Below, in pieces: positions 19,803 through 28,525 of a stretch of 64,000 nt of DNA (positions are counted from its first letter, which is position 1; each line of letters opens with the position of its first letter). The stretch is from Paracoccus aminophilus JCM 7686 (lineage in GTDB: Bacteria > Pseudomonadota > Alphaproteobacteria > Rhodobacterales > Rhodobacteraceae). A model generated the notes under the pieces. The model did no database searches, was not told the DNA's origin, and saw nothing but the letters and a program-made list of their open reading frames with translations. The stretch covers positions 2,330,001-2,394,000 of the forward strand of contig NC_022041.1 of the NCBI RefSeq assembly GCF_000444995.1, written 5' to 3'. The translations under genes and the position numbers were made by a program.

Positions 19803-21101
19803 ATGGCGGACCTGCGTTCGAATTTCATCGGCATCAAATCCCCGAACCCGTTCTGGCTCGCCTCGGCGCCTCCGACCGACAAAGAGGTCAACGTTCGCCG
19901 CGCCTTTCAGGCCGGTTGGGGCGGGGTCGTGTGGAAGACGCTCGGGCTTGAAGGGCCGCCGGTCGTCAACGTCAACGGCCCGCGCTACGGCGTGGTCTAT
20001 GGCGCGGATCGCCGCGTTCTCGGCATCAACAATATCGAGCTGATCACCGACCGCCCGCTCGAGGTGAACCTGCGCGAAATCAAATCGGTCAAGCGCGACT
20101 ACCCTGACCGCGCGCTCATCATCAGCCTGATGGTGCCTTGCGACGAGCCAAGCTGGATCTCGATCCTGCGCGCGATCGAAGACACCGAGGCAGATGGGGT
20201 CGAGTTGAACTTCGGCTGTCCCCATGGCATGGCCGAGCGCGGCATGGGCGCCGCCGTGGGGCAAGTCCCGGAATATATCGAGATGGTGACGCGCTGGGTG
20301 AAGCAGCATTCGCGCATGCCCTGCATCGTCAAGCTGACGCCGAATATCACCGATGTGAAAAAGCCCGCCGAGGCAGCCCTGCGCGGAGGCGCGGATGCCG
20401 TCAGCCTGATCAATACGGTGAATTCGATCACCTCGGTCGATCTCGACCTCTTCGCGCCCCAGCCGACGATTGACGGCAAGGGCAGCCACGGCGGCTATTG
20501 CGGCCCGGCGGTCAAGCCCATCGCGCTGAATATGGTGGCCGAAATCGCGCGCAATCCTGCGACGGCGAACCTGCCGATCTCGGGCATCGGCGGGGTCACG
20601 ACCTGGCGCGATGCCGCCGAATTCATGGCGCTTGGCGCGGGCAATGTGCAGGTCTGCACGGCGGCCATGACCTATGGCTTCAAGGTCGTGCAAGAGATGA
20701 TCACCGGCCTTCACGACTATCTCGACAGCCATGAGATGGAGATGTCCGATCTGATCCGTCGCGCGGTGCCGAATGTCACCGATTGGCAGCATCTCAACCT
20801 GAACTACACCACCAAAGCGGTGATCAATCAGGATGATTGCATCAAATGCGGCCGCTGCTATGCCGCCTGCGAAGACACCAGCCACCAGGCGATCAACATC
20901 GAGCCCGGCCGCGTCTTCAAGGTCAATGAGGCCGAATGCGTGGCCTGCAATCTCTGCGTCGATGTCTGCCCGGTCGAGAATTGCATCACCATGCGCGAAC
21001 TCGAGGTTGGCGAGATGGATTTGCGCACCGGCCGCCCCGTCCAGCCCTACAGCAACTGGACCGAGCATCCGAACAACCCGATGGCGCGGGCCGCCGAATA
21101 G
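19803..21101 (+). CDS. preA: NAD-dependent dihydropyrimidine dehydrogenase subunit PreA
   Basis: 432 aa. It is a dihydroorotate-dehydrogenase-like FMN barrel with NFGCPHGMAERGMGAA and the catalytic-loop region, followed by a C-terminal ferredoxin domain with two 4Fe-4S motifs (CIKCGRCYAACEDTS and CVACNLCVDVCPVENC). It forms the catalytic half of the complex with PreT. A hairpin follows 49 bases after the stop. No hydantoinase or beta-ureidopropionase gene is adjacent, so the later steps must be encoded elsewhere. Confidence 0.94.
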   Translation: MADLRSNFIGIKSPNPFWLASAPPTDKEVNVRRAFQAGWGGVVWKTLGLEGPPVVNVNGPRYGVVYGADRRVLGINNIELITDRPLEVNLREIKSVKRDYPDRALIISLMVPCDEPSWISILRAIEDTEADGVELNFGCPHGMAERGMGAAVGQVPEYIEMVTRWVKQHSRMPCIVKLTPNITDVKKPAEAALRGGADAVSLINTVNSITSVDLDLFAPQPTIDGKGSHGGYCGPAVKPIALNMVAEIARNPATANLPISGIGGVTTWRDAAEFMALGAGNVQVCTAAMTYGFKVVQEMITGLHDYLDSHEMEMSDLIRRAVPNVTDWQHLNLNYTTKAVINQDDCIKCGRCYAACEDTSHQAINIEPGRVFKVNEAECVACNLCVDVCPVENCITMRELEVGEMDLRTGRPVQPYSNWTEHPNNPMARAAE

Positions 21102-21149
21102 CAGGCAAGCCCTTGGAATGCGGCGAAATCAACGCATTGTCTGAAAATC

Positions 21150-21178
21150 GCAAGAGGCGGATCATCACCGCCTCTTGC
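21150..21178 (+). terminator. Hairpin after preA
   Basis: A perfect 11-base stem GCAAGAGGCGG / CCGCCTCTTGC encloses a 7-base loop and lies between preA and the tRNA gene. The following bases are only weakly T-rich, so termination is likely but not certain. Confidence 0.55.
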
Positions 21179-21212
21179 TCTGCCCGCGCAGTCAGGCTAA
21201 TCCTGCGCCGTC

Positions 21213-21302
21213 GGAGGAGTGGCAGAGCGGTTTAATGCACCGGTCTTGAAAACCGACGTGGGGGTAACTCCACCGTGGGTTCGAATCCCACCTCCTCCGC
21301 CA
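21213..21302 (+). tRNA. tRNA-Ser (anticodon UGA)
   Basis: The acceptor stem GGAGGAG (21213-21219) pairs with CTCCTCC (21292-21298). The discriminator is G and CCA is encoded (21300-21302). The anticodon loop CTTGAAA gives TGA. There is a long variable arm (GTGGGGGTAACTCCAC), as in class II tRNAs, and the T loop is TTCGAATCC. The total is 90 nt. tRNA-Ser genes are common integration sites, and the next 7 kb is accessory in character. Confidence 0.96.
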
Positions 21303-21662
21303 TATATCACTGAAATCGTTAGTTAATTTCGTAATTGGCGAGCTTTCCCCGCCTAAGCGCCCGCCTTCTTGTTGCGCTTGATTGCGACGGGTTGCGTTGC
21401 GTCACTGCTTCACCTTGTTAACATCTCGTGCAGGCAGCGTTTCCCGCGCCCTCCCCTGCTACGCCGCTATACTGTCCGCGACATTCAGGACACGCAGGGC
21501 GGATCACCTCACCTCGTGCGCGCCGATCATGCTGCGCGAAGCCAACCCTCAAGGTGACGTCGTTGGGTGCCCGATATTGTCGCCCAGTGTTTAGGGCACC
21601 TTAAAAAAGCGCTGGAACCGGGTTTCTGGTCGAGGCTAGGTTGCGCGTCAAAAAGGATGCTC
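21303..21662. other. Non-coding stretch after tRNA-Ser
   Basis: No convincing gene or RNA. The region after the tRNA is AT-richer (ATATATCACTGAAATCGTTAG) and leads into the propeller protein gene. I looked for a copy of the tRNA 3' end further right as an attachment repeat and did not find one by eye. Confidence 0.4.
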
Positions 21663-22877
21663 ATGCGCAAACTCAAATGCTCAAGCTGCGGTGGAACGCT
21701 GGCCATAGCGAATACGCCTGATGGACATGTCATCGGCAGCTGTGGAAGTTGCGGGTCGCAATATGTGATCGAAGCGCGAGGCCGCCAGCATATCGTGCTT
21801 GAGCATCGTTTTCCTGACGGAAAACCCGGTGTCCCGGCCCCTTCGACGGCCAGCCTATCACGGCGACAGGCTCTGGGCACCGGGCTGGGCGTTGTCGCAG
21901 TTGGCGGAGCCATGCTGGGGCTGTCTCAGATCCTGGGAATTGGCCGTCGCTCGACACCAGCGGCCAAGAGTGGAGTGGAAGCTGTCTTCAATGTCGGTGG
22001 AAAGGGTGCAAGCGCTGGGCTCTTTCGCGACAATCTCAATGCGATCGGTATTGATAGCCTCTCTCGGGCGGTGGTTACCGATCAACAGCAACGGTTTTAC
22101 GTATTTGGTCCGGATGGGGCGCCCCTGACCCAGTTTTCCGCGCCGGAAGACAGCCGCGGCCAAATGCTCGGCGTTCTGCCGGGCGGCGATATCGTGCTCA
22201 ACGGATATAACATTCTGGTGCGGCTGGATCCGCTCTCTGGCGCGGTAAAAGACCGCGTGCCAATGCCCGAAAACGACGGCTATTGGACCAACGGTGAGGG
22301 AAGCTGCGTTACCGCGGATGGCGGCCTTGCGCTTTACTTCGTCGCACCGCCAACCAAGGGGCAGCCCGCAAGCCTACCGGGACCAGATACGCTGGTTCTT
22401 CTCGACCGGGATTTGAGGGAGCGGCGGCGGCTGACCGGGCTGATGGCACAGGCCTTGGCCGCAGATCCGATGGTGTCACGCCCTCCCTCGGCGACAAGCA
22501 TTGCCGTCAATGCGGCGGGCAGCATCTTCATCGCCCTCAAACGCGGAGAGGATACCGACGGCCGCGACGGCATCTTCGAGTTCAACGCCGATGGACGCTT
22601 TCAGCGCCGGATCGAGACTGGCCCGAAGTTCTCGCCGCAGATCATTTCGGATCCCGGGAGCGCGCTTTGGCTTTCTGATCCATGGGAAAGTGAGCTGGGG
22701 CAAGTCACGTCAGGGGGGATCCGGTCAGTTGATCTCGCGCCCATTGGGCGGGACCGCGGCGAGAGTATTGGGAATATCAGAGCAATTTCCGCATATCCTA
22801 ACGGGGACTTGGCCGTCATTGGTGTCGGCAGTGCTCGCTTTGCGAGAGTGCACGTTTTGTCCCGAGATATGACGTAA
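21663..22877 (+). CDS. Zinc-ribbon plus anchored beta-propeller-like protein
   Basis: 404 aa from the ATG at 21663 (AAAAGG just upstream). The order is unusual. An N-terminal zinc ribbon (CSSCGGTL ... GSCGSCGSQY) comes first. Then at about residue 60 comes LSRRQALGTGLGVVAVGGAM, which looks like a Tat/TM signal, followed by six-bladed-propeller-like repeats (ADGGLALYFVAPP, VNAAGSIFIALK, SAYPNGDLAVIGVG). The layout suggests a cytoplasmic ribbon joined to an exported sensor. I do not recognise a named family. It is flanked by eroded genes. Confidence 0.6.
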   Translation: MRKLKCSSCGGTLAIANTPDGHVIGSCGSCGSQYVIEARGRQHIVLEHRFPDGKPGVPAPSTASLSRRQALGTGLGVVAVGGAMLGLSQILGIGRRSTPAAKSGVEAVFNVGGKGASAGLFRDNLNAIGIDSLSRAVVTDQQQRFYVFGPDGAPLTQFSAPEDSRGQMLGVLPGGDIVLNGYNILVRLDPLSGAVKDRVPMPENDGYWTNGEGSCVTADGGLALYFVAPPTKGQPASLPGPDTLVLLDRDLRERRRLTGLMAQALAADPMVSRPPSATSIAVNAAGSIFIALKRGEDTDGRDGIFEFNADGRFQRRIETGPKFSPQIISDPGSALWLSDPWESELGQVTSGGIRSVDLAPIGRDRGESIGNIRAISAYPNGDLAVIGVGSARFARVHVLSRDMT

Positions 22878-23021
22878 GCTAAATTGTGGCACGCGACGCG
22901 CGAAGCATGGGCGTCGCCTGTCGCGCGGCTGCTTCACAGATGCTGATTGGCGAAGTATTTGAGAAGTCTGGCGCTCATGCGGCTTCATCCTCGCGCCACG
23001 CTCCACACTTTGTCTCGCGAG

Positions 23022-23378
23022 CTAGTCCTTCAACGCCATCGGACCGATGTCCATCAGACACTCGGCAATCTCCAGAGCGTCGGCGACATAGGCTTCGCGG
23101 TGTTGAAAATCGCCGCTGGCCTCGTTCTCAAGCGCCAGCCGAGAAACCCGGATAATCGCATGGACGTGACGGGCGATGCCGTCGGCTGCCTCGCGGGCGT
23201 CTCCCTTGAACCGCAGGATTTCGGAGGCTCTCGTCGCTGGACCTCCACCAGCTTGAGGGTCTGACGCAGCGCGGCGCGCACATAGCCCCGGGCCTCTGCC
23301 TCAGTATAGCCCCGGTCATGCTCGCTGGCATCGAGCGCCAGAGCAAGGCGATCGTGGACTTCGTGAAGCGGAAAAGCT
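23022..23378 (-). pseudogene. Broken small phage-type gene (frameshifted)
   Basis: Reading the minus strand from 23378, one frame gives FPLHEVHDRLALALDASEHD ... VRAALRQTLKLVEVQRRE. After a frameshift near 23235 another frame continues ILRFKGDAREAADGIARHVH ... ALEIAECLMDIGPMALKD to a TAG at 23022. The two halves read as one coherent helical protein of about 118 aa. The start is also lost: ATG is followed at once by TGA in the N-terminal frame. I do not recognise the family. Confidence 0.5.
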
Positions 23379-23690
23379 CACATGCCGGTATCGGTCGCGG
23401 TTCTCGCGCTCATGTGGGTTCGCCATTGTCGCAAATTTCGCGAGGGTCGCGGTGTCGCGCCCGCCTCAGTCAGTTCCCCCGACGCGCCATTTCACGCCGG
23501 ATTTGGTCAAGCTGGTCATAGTCGGCAGAGGTCAGGCCAGACGCGCCCGCATCGGCTCGCCGTTCCCTTTGAACCGTCATGCAATGATCCACGCTTCCGA
23601 CGTGATCGAGGAAAGATTGTAGATCATCGAACCATCTCGCTGTGCGGCCAGTTCGCAAACAGTGTTATAGTTACGATACAGGGTAGACGA

Positions 23691-23945
23691 ATGACCCCTG
23701 CCCAACTTCGAATGGCCCGAAGCGCGCTTCAGCTTGGCGTGCGATAACTCGTTGAACTCGCGGGAATTTTCTTCGCTACGGTGAGCCGTTTTGAGACCGG
23801 GAAGAGTGGGTTGCAGCATTCCACGGCGGAGACATTGCGCAAAGCCTTGGAGGCAAGGGGCATCCAGTTCCTCGAGGGCGGCCAAGTGGCGGAGGGAGTG
23901 GGAATTTCACTGAGGCCGGAAGCTTCTTCACAAGCTCAGATTTAG
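23691..23945 (+). pseudogene. XRE-type regulator interrupted by one nonsense codon
   Basis: The frame reads MTPAQLRMARSALQLGVR, stop, LVELAGIFFATVSRFETGKS and on through ETLRKALEARGIQFLEGG to a TAG at 23945. It is a normal 84-codon XRE/Cro HTH protein except for TAA at codon 19 (23745-23747), where family members usually have Glu or Gln (GAA/CAA). A single base change would explain it. The rest of the HTH is intact, so the lesion may be recent. Confidence 0.7.
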
Positions 23946-24009
23946 ACGGCAGGTCCGGGCTGCACAACTAGCGGGAGACGATTTGCACTGCTCAGAAGCG
24001 AGATTATCA

Positions 24010-24234
24010 ATGACGCAAAGCGAGATCTCCGCGCCGCGCAAAGGAGAGCGGGGTTTTAGCATCCCCGTGGTCCTCGCCGCCGTTGTGCTCTTGGATTGGT
24101 CCGTGTCGTCGCAGCCTCTCGACTATGACATGCCGATCACCACAGCCATTGTCGTCTGTTGCCTCATGTCAATTCGGGCTGTCATTCACGCCTGCGCCTT
24201 ACGGAGCCTCATGGCATCGACTGCGCCGGGGTGA
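24010..24234 (+). CDS. Possible small membrane protein
   Basis: 74 aa. A short basic start is followed by two hydrophobic stretches (IPVVLAAVVLLDW and ITTAIVVCCLMSIRAVI). I recognise no family, and the neighbourhood is eroded, so it could be a chance or decayed frame. Confidence 0.3.
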   Translation: MTQSEISAPRKGERGFSIPVVLAAVVLLDWSVSSQPLDYDMPITTAIVVCCLMSIRAVIHACALRSLMASTAPG

Positions 24235-24434
24235 TGATGGCGCAATCAGCTATTCGGAAGGTTCGATGCCTCGGGCATCTCACCAGCCGGGCGAGGCATT
24301 TCGCTGACCTGGGCCGGGGGCGCCGTAGACCCAACCGGCACTATTCCGCCCGCCACGCTCTGCCAGTCTCGCAAACGATACCATCGCCGCGTAAGCTCCC
24401 GGCCTCTTGAATGATGGATCGGAGCTTGAGCCCT

Positions 24435-24719
24435 ATGGCTAAGAAGAACGACGGCAGCGCACCGCTCCTGGATGACGAGACCCTGAAACTCCTGGCCCGA
24501 CAACTGCGCGGAATGACCCATGCGAAGCTTCGTTTCATCGGTGGCGATCCCGCTCAAGAGCGAGCAATATCCGATGCACTCCTCGCGCTCGGCATATCCT
24601 CGGAAAGCGAGCACATCCCCGATTTCGCGCCATCACCGCAACGGCGCTACAGCTTCCGTTTCGAGGGAACCACTGCTGTCCTGACGGTAGCGCTGGCCGT
24701 TCAGCCCGACCACTACTGA
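24435..24719 (+). CDS. Small hypothetical protein
   Basis: 94 aa from the ATG at 24435, a lysine-rich start (MAKKNDGSA). The body LDDETLKLLARQLRGMTHAK is a helix, followed by a compact alpha/beta end (YSFRFEGTTAVLTVALAV). Codon use looks coding. I do not recognise it; it sits alone between decayed genes. Confidence 0.5.
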   Translation: MAKKNDGSAPLLDDETLKLLARQLRGMTHAKLRFIGGDPAQERAISDALLALGISSESEHIPDFAPSPQRRYSFRFEGTTAVLTVALAVQPDHY

Positions 24720-24927
24720 CGCCGCCGAGGCTTGCTGGCCGCCTCTTCATGGCCTGACCTAATCAAGCCCAGCGATCTCTGCTCATGTCGCTTGATTTCG
24801 GCTGATTAAAATCAAGACGCTCAGATTGACCGCTAGCGCCCTCGCCTGCAGCGCTATTGACGAAGAATTGGTTTGCACCCAACCCCTTCCGGTTGTCTGA
24901 TGGTATCTTGGCATAGGGGTGGAAAGC

Positions 24928-25275
24928 ATGAGAGCGTCTATCATCGGAGTTTGCCTTGCTCTCATGCCTGTTTCTGGCTCTGCGGATCAGCAGGCCTTTA
25001 CTTGCATTCCTGTTCGGGGAATGGAGGGAAGAACCAGACTTATTGTAGATCTGGCCTCACGCGCCATGGGCACCGAAAGCGGGAAAACGCTACCAATCCA
25101 CTCAGAGAATAAGGACTTTCTGCTCGCGGCGCAGATTGACGGCGCCAGCAGCACTGCGCTGCTCTTCGATCGCAAGTCTGGGTCGCTCTATGGTAGCGGG
25201 GTCTCTCGATGGTGTGATGCTTCGCAATGCAACTCGCGCTCATTTGCATCCGAATTTGCCTGCAAACCGGAGTAA
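24928..25275 (+). CDS. Small secreted protein of unknown function
   Basis: 115 aa from the ATG at 24928. The N-terminus MRASIIGVCLALMPVSGSAD is a clear Sec signal peptide, leaving a mature protein of about 95 aa with four cysteines, two of them in SRWCDASQCNS. The Cys pairs suggest disulfides in the periplasm. No family is recognised. Confidence 0.55.
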   Translation: MRASIIGVCLALMPVSGSADQQAFTCIPVRGMEGRTRLIVDLASRAMGTESGKTLPIHSENKDFLLAAQIDGASSTALLFDRKSGSLYGSGVSRWCDASQCNSRSFASEFACKPE

Positions 25276-25286
25276 GACGGCGGTGC

Positions 25287-25553
25287 TTATGAGGCCTCAG
25301 GATAGCGAGGCGAACACAGTGCTGCGACACCCAGCTTTGCCCAGCGCCGCCGCTGCGCTTCCCTGATCCGCGCGATTCCCTCAGGTGTCTTGGCGCCGGT
25401 GGACTTGCCGCCGTGGAACTTGCAGCGCTTCCTGCCGGGCTCGCTCTTGTTCCGACAGTTCGTGTTTTTTCGTGTTTTGGCCCCGCAGATGACGCGGGCT
25501 GTCTTGGCGCGCCGGGGCTCTCTCGCTTGCCAAGCCGCGGGCGGCGATGTTCT
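25287..25553 (-). pseudogene. Remnant of a phage-type HGGxSTG protein
   Basis: On the minus strand, the frame open between a TAG at 25554-25556 and a TAA at 25287 reads CGAKTRKNTNCRNKSEPGRK, then CKFHGGKSTGAKTPEGIARI and REAQRRRWAKL. This is the compact Cys/HGG(K/R)STG(P/A)KT small protein common in phage and mobile regions. No good start codon remains in the frame, so it is probably a 5'-truncated leftover. Confidence 0.55.
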
Positions 25554-25577
25554 CTACCTCGGCGCGCCAGCCCCACC

Positions 25578-26000
25578 TCACCCCTCGGCGGCAAAGGCGC
25601 TGGCCGCGATCTGCGCCAGCGTGACCGCCCCATAACTCGCGACCAGCTGCGCTTCGGCCTTGGCGAAAGCCGCCTCTAGAACCGCATTGGCGGCGCGCTC
25701 GACCGGGCAGGTCGGATGATCGCGCGAGAGCGGCGCGGTCAGGATCGCGCCGGAGGTCAGCGCGCGCTGCACCTCGAGCACCGTGATCTGATCAAGCGCC
25801 CGGGTCAGTTTCCACCCCCCACCCCGCCCGCCTTCCGAGGCGACGATGCCATGATCGCGCAAGGCGCCGAGCGTGCGGCGCACCACCACCGGATTGGTGT
25901 TGAGCATCTGCCCAATGCGCTCAGAGGTCTCGCGCCCCCCGAGCAGGCCCATATGCACCAGCACATGCAGCATTCTGGCAAGCCGGCCATCGGTCTTCAT
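25578..26000 (-). CDS. Rrf2-family transcriptional regulator
   Basis: 140 aa. The winged HTH is at residues about 5-75 (LARMLHVLVHMGLLGGRETS, NTNPVVVRRTLGALRDHGIV, GGRGGGWKL). It has one Cys (HPTCPVERA) rather than the three-Cys cluster of IscR/NsrR, so it is of the YwnA/thiol-sensing or unliganded type. It is divergent from the hydrolase gene with a perfect palindrome between them, which makes it the likely regulator of that gene. Confidence 0.88.
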   Translation of the reverse strand: MKTDGRLARMLHVLVHMGLLGGRETSERIGQMLNTNPVVVRRTLGALRDHGIVASEGGRGGGWKLTRALDQITVLEVQRALTSGAILTAPLSRDHPTCPVERAANAVLEAAFAKAEAQLVASYGAVTLAQIAASAFAAEG

Positions 26001-26052
26001 CGCATCCCTTTCCGCAACAATTCATGTTACGCAATCTTGACAGATCCGCATA

Positions 26053-26075
26053 TGTGTAACATTTACTGTTACACA
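26053..26075. promoter_or_regulatory. Palindromic operator between Rrf2 regulator and hydrolase
   Basis: TGTGTAACA, five bases, TGTTACACA: perfect 9-base inverted arms in an AT-rich intergenic region. A further partial half-site (ATGTTACGCA) lies about 25 bases nearer the regulator. Position and symmetry suit a dimeric Rrf2 protein controlling both genes. Confidence 0.65.
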
Positions 26076-26165
26076 ATAAAGGAACTCCGCTGCACCGCCC
26101 TTGGTTATCCGATCTGGCGCGGCACCGCACTGCCTCCTCTGTTCAGACATCCCGAGAAGAGCCCG

Positions 26166-27146
26166 ATGAAAGAAACGATCCTTCAGACCCGCACGATCAA
26201 GATGAGCCTCCTCGAGGCTGGGCACGGCCCTTTGGTTGTGCTCTGCCACGGCTTTCCCGAAACCAAACGCGCCTGGCGCCATCAGATCGCGGCGCTGGCG
26301 CAAGCAGGCTACCGCGCGGTCGCGCCGGATCTGCGCGGCTATGGCCAAAGCGAGGCGCCCGAGGGGGCGGAGCACTACAGCGTCATTCATGCGGTCGGCG
26401 ATCTGGTGGCGCTGCTTGATGCGCTCGGCGAGCAACAGGCGGTGATTGTCGGTCATGATTGGGGCGCGACGATCGCTTGGCAGGCCGCGCTCATGCGCCC
26501 GGATCGCTTTCGCGCAGTTGTGGCGCTGTCCGTGCCGATGATGGGCCAGCCGCCGGTGCCGCCCTCGCGGATCTTTCCGCAAAACGAGAACGCGCTGTTT
26601 TATACACTCTATTTTCAAAACCCCGAGGGTGCCGAGGCCGAATTCGGCCGAGATCCCCGCCAAACGCTGCGCAAGCTGATCTTCGCGGCCAGCGGCGAGG
26701 CAGGTCCCCGCCTGCCCGGCGACGCCACACCGAACCCCTTCGGCATGGTCTCGCGCAGCTCTGGCCTGCTCGCGACCCTGCCCGATCCGGCGCGCCTGCC
26801 CGACTGGCTGCCTGGCGCAGAGTTTGACGCGCTGGCTCAGGCTTTCGAGGCGTCGGGCTTCACGGGCGGGCTGAACTATTACCGCAATCTCGACCGGAAT
26901 TGGGAGCTCCAGCAAGCCTATGCCGGTGCGACGGTCACGCCGCCCGCGCTCTTTTTGATCGGCACGCGCGACAGCGGCTTGGCCATGCCCGGCATGGATC
27001 AGATCATTGCCGCGATGCCCGCACTCGTCCCCGATTTGCGCGGCAGCCATCTCGTCGAGGGCGCGGGCCACTGGCTGCAACAAGAGCGGCCCGCCGAGGT
27101 TTCGGCGCTGATCCTCGATTTCCTGCGGCAATTGCCGGATCGCTGA
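26166..27146 (+). CDS. Alpha/beta hydrolase, epoxide-hydrolase-like
   Basis: 326 aa. The oxyanion motif is HGFPETKRAWRHQ (HGxP of epoxide hydrolases). The nucleophile elbow is VGHDWGATIAW, with Asp as nucleophile as in epoxide hydrolases and dehalogenases. The lid has paired Tyr (FYTLYFQNP and GLNYYRN), and the catalytic His is in EGAGHWLQQERP. It probably opens epoxides by attack of the Asp; the natural substrate is unknown. Likely controlled by the adjacent Rrf2 regulator. Confidence 0.85.
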   Translation: MKETILQTRTIKMSLLEAGHGPLVVLCHGFPETKRAWRHQIAALAQAGYRAVAPDLRGYGQSEAPEGAEHYSVIHAVGDLVALLDALGEQQAVIVGHDWGATIAWQAALMRPDRFRAVVALSVPMMGQPPVPPSRIFPQNENALFYTLYFQNPEGAEAEFGRDPRQTLRKLIFAASGEAGPRLPGDATPNPFGMVSRSSGLLATLPDPARLPDWLPGAEFDALAQAFEASGFTGGLNYYRNLDRNWELQQAYAGATVTPPALFLIGTRDSGLAMPGMDQIIAAMPALVPDLRGSHLVEGAGHWLQQERPAEVSALILDFLRQLPDR

Positions 27147-27179
27147 GGCGCGCGCAAACGATCCGGTCAGGCGAACCGG

Positions 27180-28112
27180 TCAGGCGCGGTTGGCTTCCGC
27201 CTCGCGCACCGCGATCTCGGCCATCGCCACGGCGGCCTCGCGCGTGGCGGCTGCCGCGATGAAGCGGCCATTGTGGCAGAAAAGCGCGCCGGGAACGCCC
27301 GAGGCGGCTTCCAGAGCCTCGCCCGAAAGACCCGCCCAAGATGCGGGAAGATCGGCGCGCAGCTCGAACCCGTCTTCGGATTTGCGGATGCCGCCGATGC
27401 CCCAATCCTTGCCGCGCGGGTTGATGACGAACCAGAGGTGATCGGCCCCGGCCTTCACCACCGTCGGACGGAAGGGCATGCCCATGGGCAGCTCGAGAAT
27501 GCGGCTCTCGCCCGCGCGGGCGATCGCGTCGAACACCATGCCCTCGGCGCGGAGTTTCGCCGCGCTGCGGGCAATGCGGGCCTCGACAAAGGCGCGGGCA
27601 ATGGTCAGCGCCGTCTGAAACGCGCGATCCTCGGATCCCGGATCGGTGTCGTCAAAAACCGGCTTCAGCGTTTCCATCAGGCTCGGGAGCACCATGCCGG
27701 TCAGCAAGGGCCCCGCGCTGGCCGGGCTGAGCGCGCCGTTGTCGACGAGGTCAATCGGCAGCACGAAACCCGCATCAAACGAGGCATGAACCGTTTCGAT
27801 ATGATCCGCCGGAACGCCAGAGGCCGCCAGATAATCGCGGCCAAAGTGGCGCCAGATCAGCCCGAAGGAGCTGAGCGGCTGGCCGTCATCGCGCAAAGGC
27901 GCGCCGCGCTGGTGGTGATCGAAGATCCCGGCCTCGGCATCATAGGCGCCGCCGACATCATAGATGACGCGATCCGCGGCGGGCGTGATCCATTCCGGCG
28001 ACCGGCTGCGGACCAGCTGAGCATCCGGGAAAAGCCGGGTCAGGATCACGCTGGAAAAGAGCTCATCCGCGTGAAAGCCGCCGTTATGGGTGACGAGATA
28101 GGCAGGAGACAT
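27180..28112 (-). CDS. MYG1-family metal-dependent hydrolase/exonuclease
   Basis: 310 aa from the ATG at 28112. VTHNGGFHADELFSSVIL is the MYG1/UPF0160 start, with DHH-like metal ligands (HxD). YDVGGAYDAEAGIFDHHQRG supplies the second ligand set (DHHQ). Eukaryotic MYG1 is a 3'-5' RNA exonuclease; bacterial roles are unclear. It stands immediately inside a transposon right-end-like sequence (28161-28274). A fragment of its 5' end recurs beside the intact right end at 58630-58707, so the gene has travelled with this transposon family. Confidence 0.88.
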   Translation of the reverse strand: MSPAYLVTHNGGFHADELFSSVILTRLFPDAQLVRSRSPEWITPAADRVIYDVGGAYDAEAGIFDHHQRGAPLRDDGQPLSSFGLIWRHFGRDYLAASGVPADHIETVHASFDAGFVLPIDLVDNGALSPASAGPLLTGMVLPSLMETLKPVFDDTDPGSEDRAFQTALTIARAFVEARIARSAAKLRAEGMVFDAIARAGESRILELPMGMPFRPTVVKAGADHLWFVINPRGKDWGIGGIRKSEDGFELRADLPASWAGLSGEALEAASGVPGALFCHNGRFIAAAATREAAVAMAEIAVREAEANRA

Positions 28113-28160
28113 GGTGGACGGTCCTTGATGGTGATGGACCGGCCCTGCCCGTCCTCGGAA

Positions 28161-28274
28161 ACGAAAAACGCCGGGATCGATCTCCGATCCCAGCAAATAC
28201 AGTCACTTGCGAAAATTCGCCCCGGGTTCGGGCGAGACTCCCCCGATTGGTGTTGAACTTTCGCGCAATTTACG
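28161..28274. repeat. Diverged Tn7-like right end (oldest)
   Basis: Clearly related to the right ends at 32845-32975 and 58745-58875 along its length. It has the A-tract (GAAAAACG), the GGGATCG...CGATCCC hairpin, ACTTGCGAAAATTCGCCCCG and GAACTTTCGCGCAATTTACG, where the others end ACTTTCGCCCGATTTACA. The terminal ACA has become ACG. It directly precedes MYG1 and is followed 6 bases later by a left end. Confidence 0.7.
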
Positions 28275-28280
28275 AAGCTC

Positions 28281-28440
28281 TGTAAATCGGGTGAAGGTTG
28301 ATGCCAAGGGGACATTTTTTCTCAATAAAATCAGCGAAAGCCAAAACCATTTGAGGGGGGATATGGTGCAGTTTGGGGCAAGGTTCTCGTCAGCCAGTGC
28401 GGTCGGTCAGAATCAAAAACGCCCGCGAGGCCGTGGGCCT
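28281..28440. repeat. Relic Tn7-like left end
   Basis: It starts TGTAAATCGGGTGAAGGTTG, matching the left end at 32983 (TGTAATTCGGGCGAAAGTTA). A second repeat (TTTGGGGCAAGGTT) begins at 28372, in exactly the same register from the TGT as in the intact left end. A decayed copy of the inner hairpin terminator follows (GCCCGCG...CGTGGGC, near 28428-28450). The flanking bases AGCTC do not match those of the next right end, so the partner end was probably exchanged or lost. Confidence 0.7.
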
Positions 28441-28469
28441 GCTTCTCTTTCGTCTGATCACCTTACTGC

Positions 28470-28525
28470 AGGTAGCCAGTACCTCAGAAGCCATCTTCGC
28501 CCTTCGAACATCACCCAATGCGGAG
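28470..28525 (-). pseudogene. 3' fragment of a tniQ gene
   Basis: On the minus strand it reads LGDVRRAKMASEVLAT, which aligns with the C-terminus of the intact TniQ here (LDDVRSLKAATEIRAA). It lies at the same distance inside its left end as the intact gene. The sequence upstream of it is no longer alignable by eye, so only a stub survives. Confidence 0.6.

Noticed and set aside
24159..24614. Short frames on both strands around the small hypothetical gene
   Set aside because: They are out of frame with the better-supported gene at 24435 and have no recognisable motifs.
21213..28160. Integrative element using tRNA-Ser as attachment site
   Set aside because: The region looks accessory, but no integrase gene and no repeat of the tRNA 3' end was found within it.
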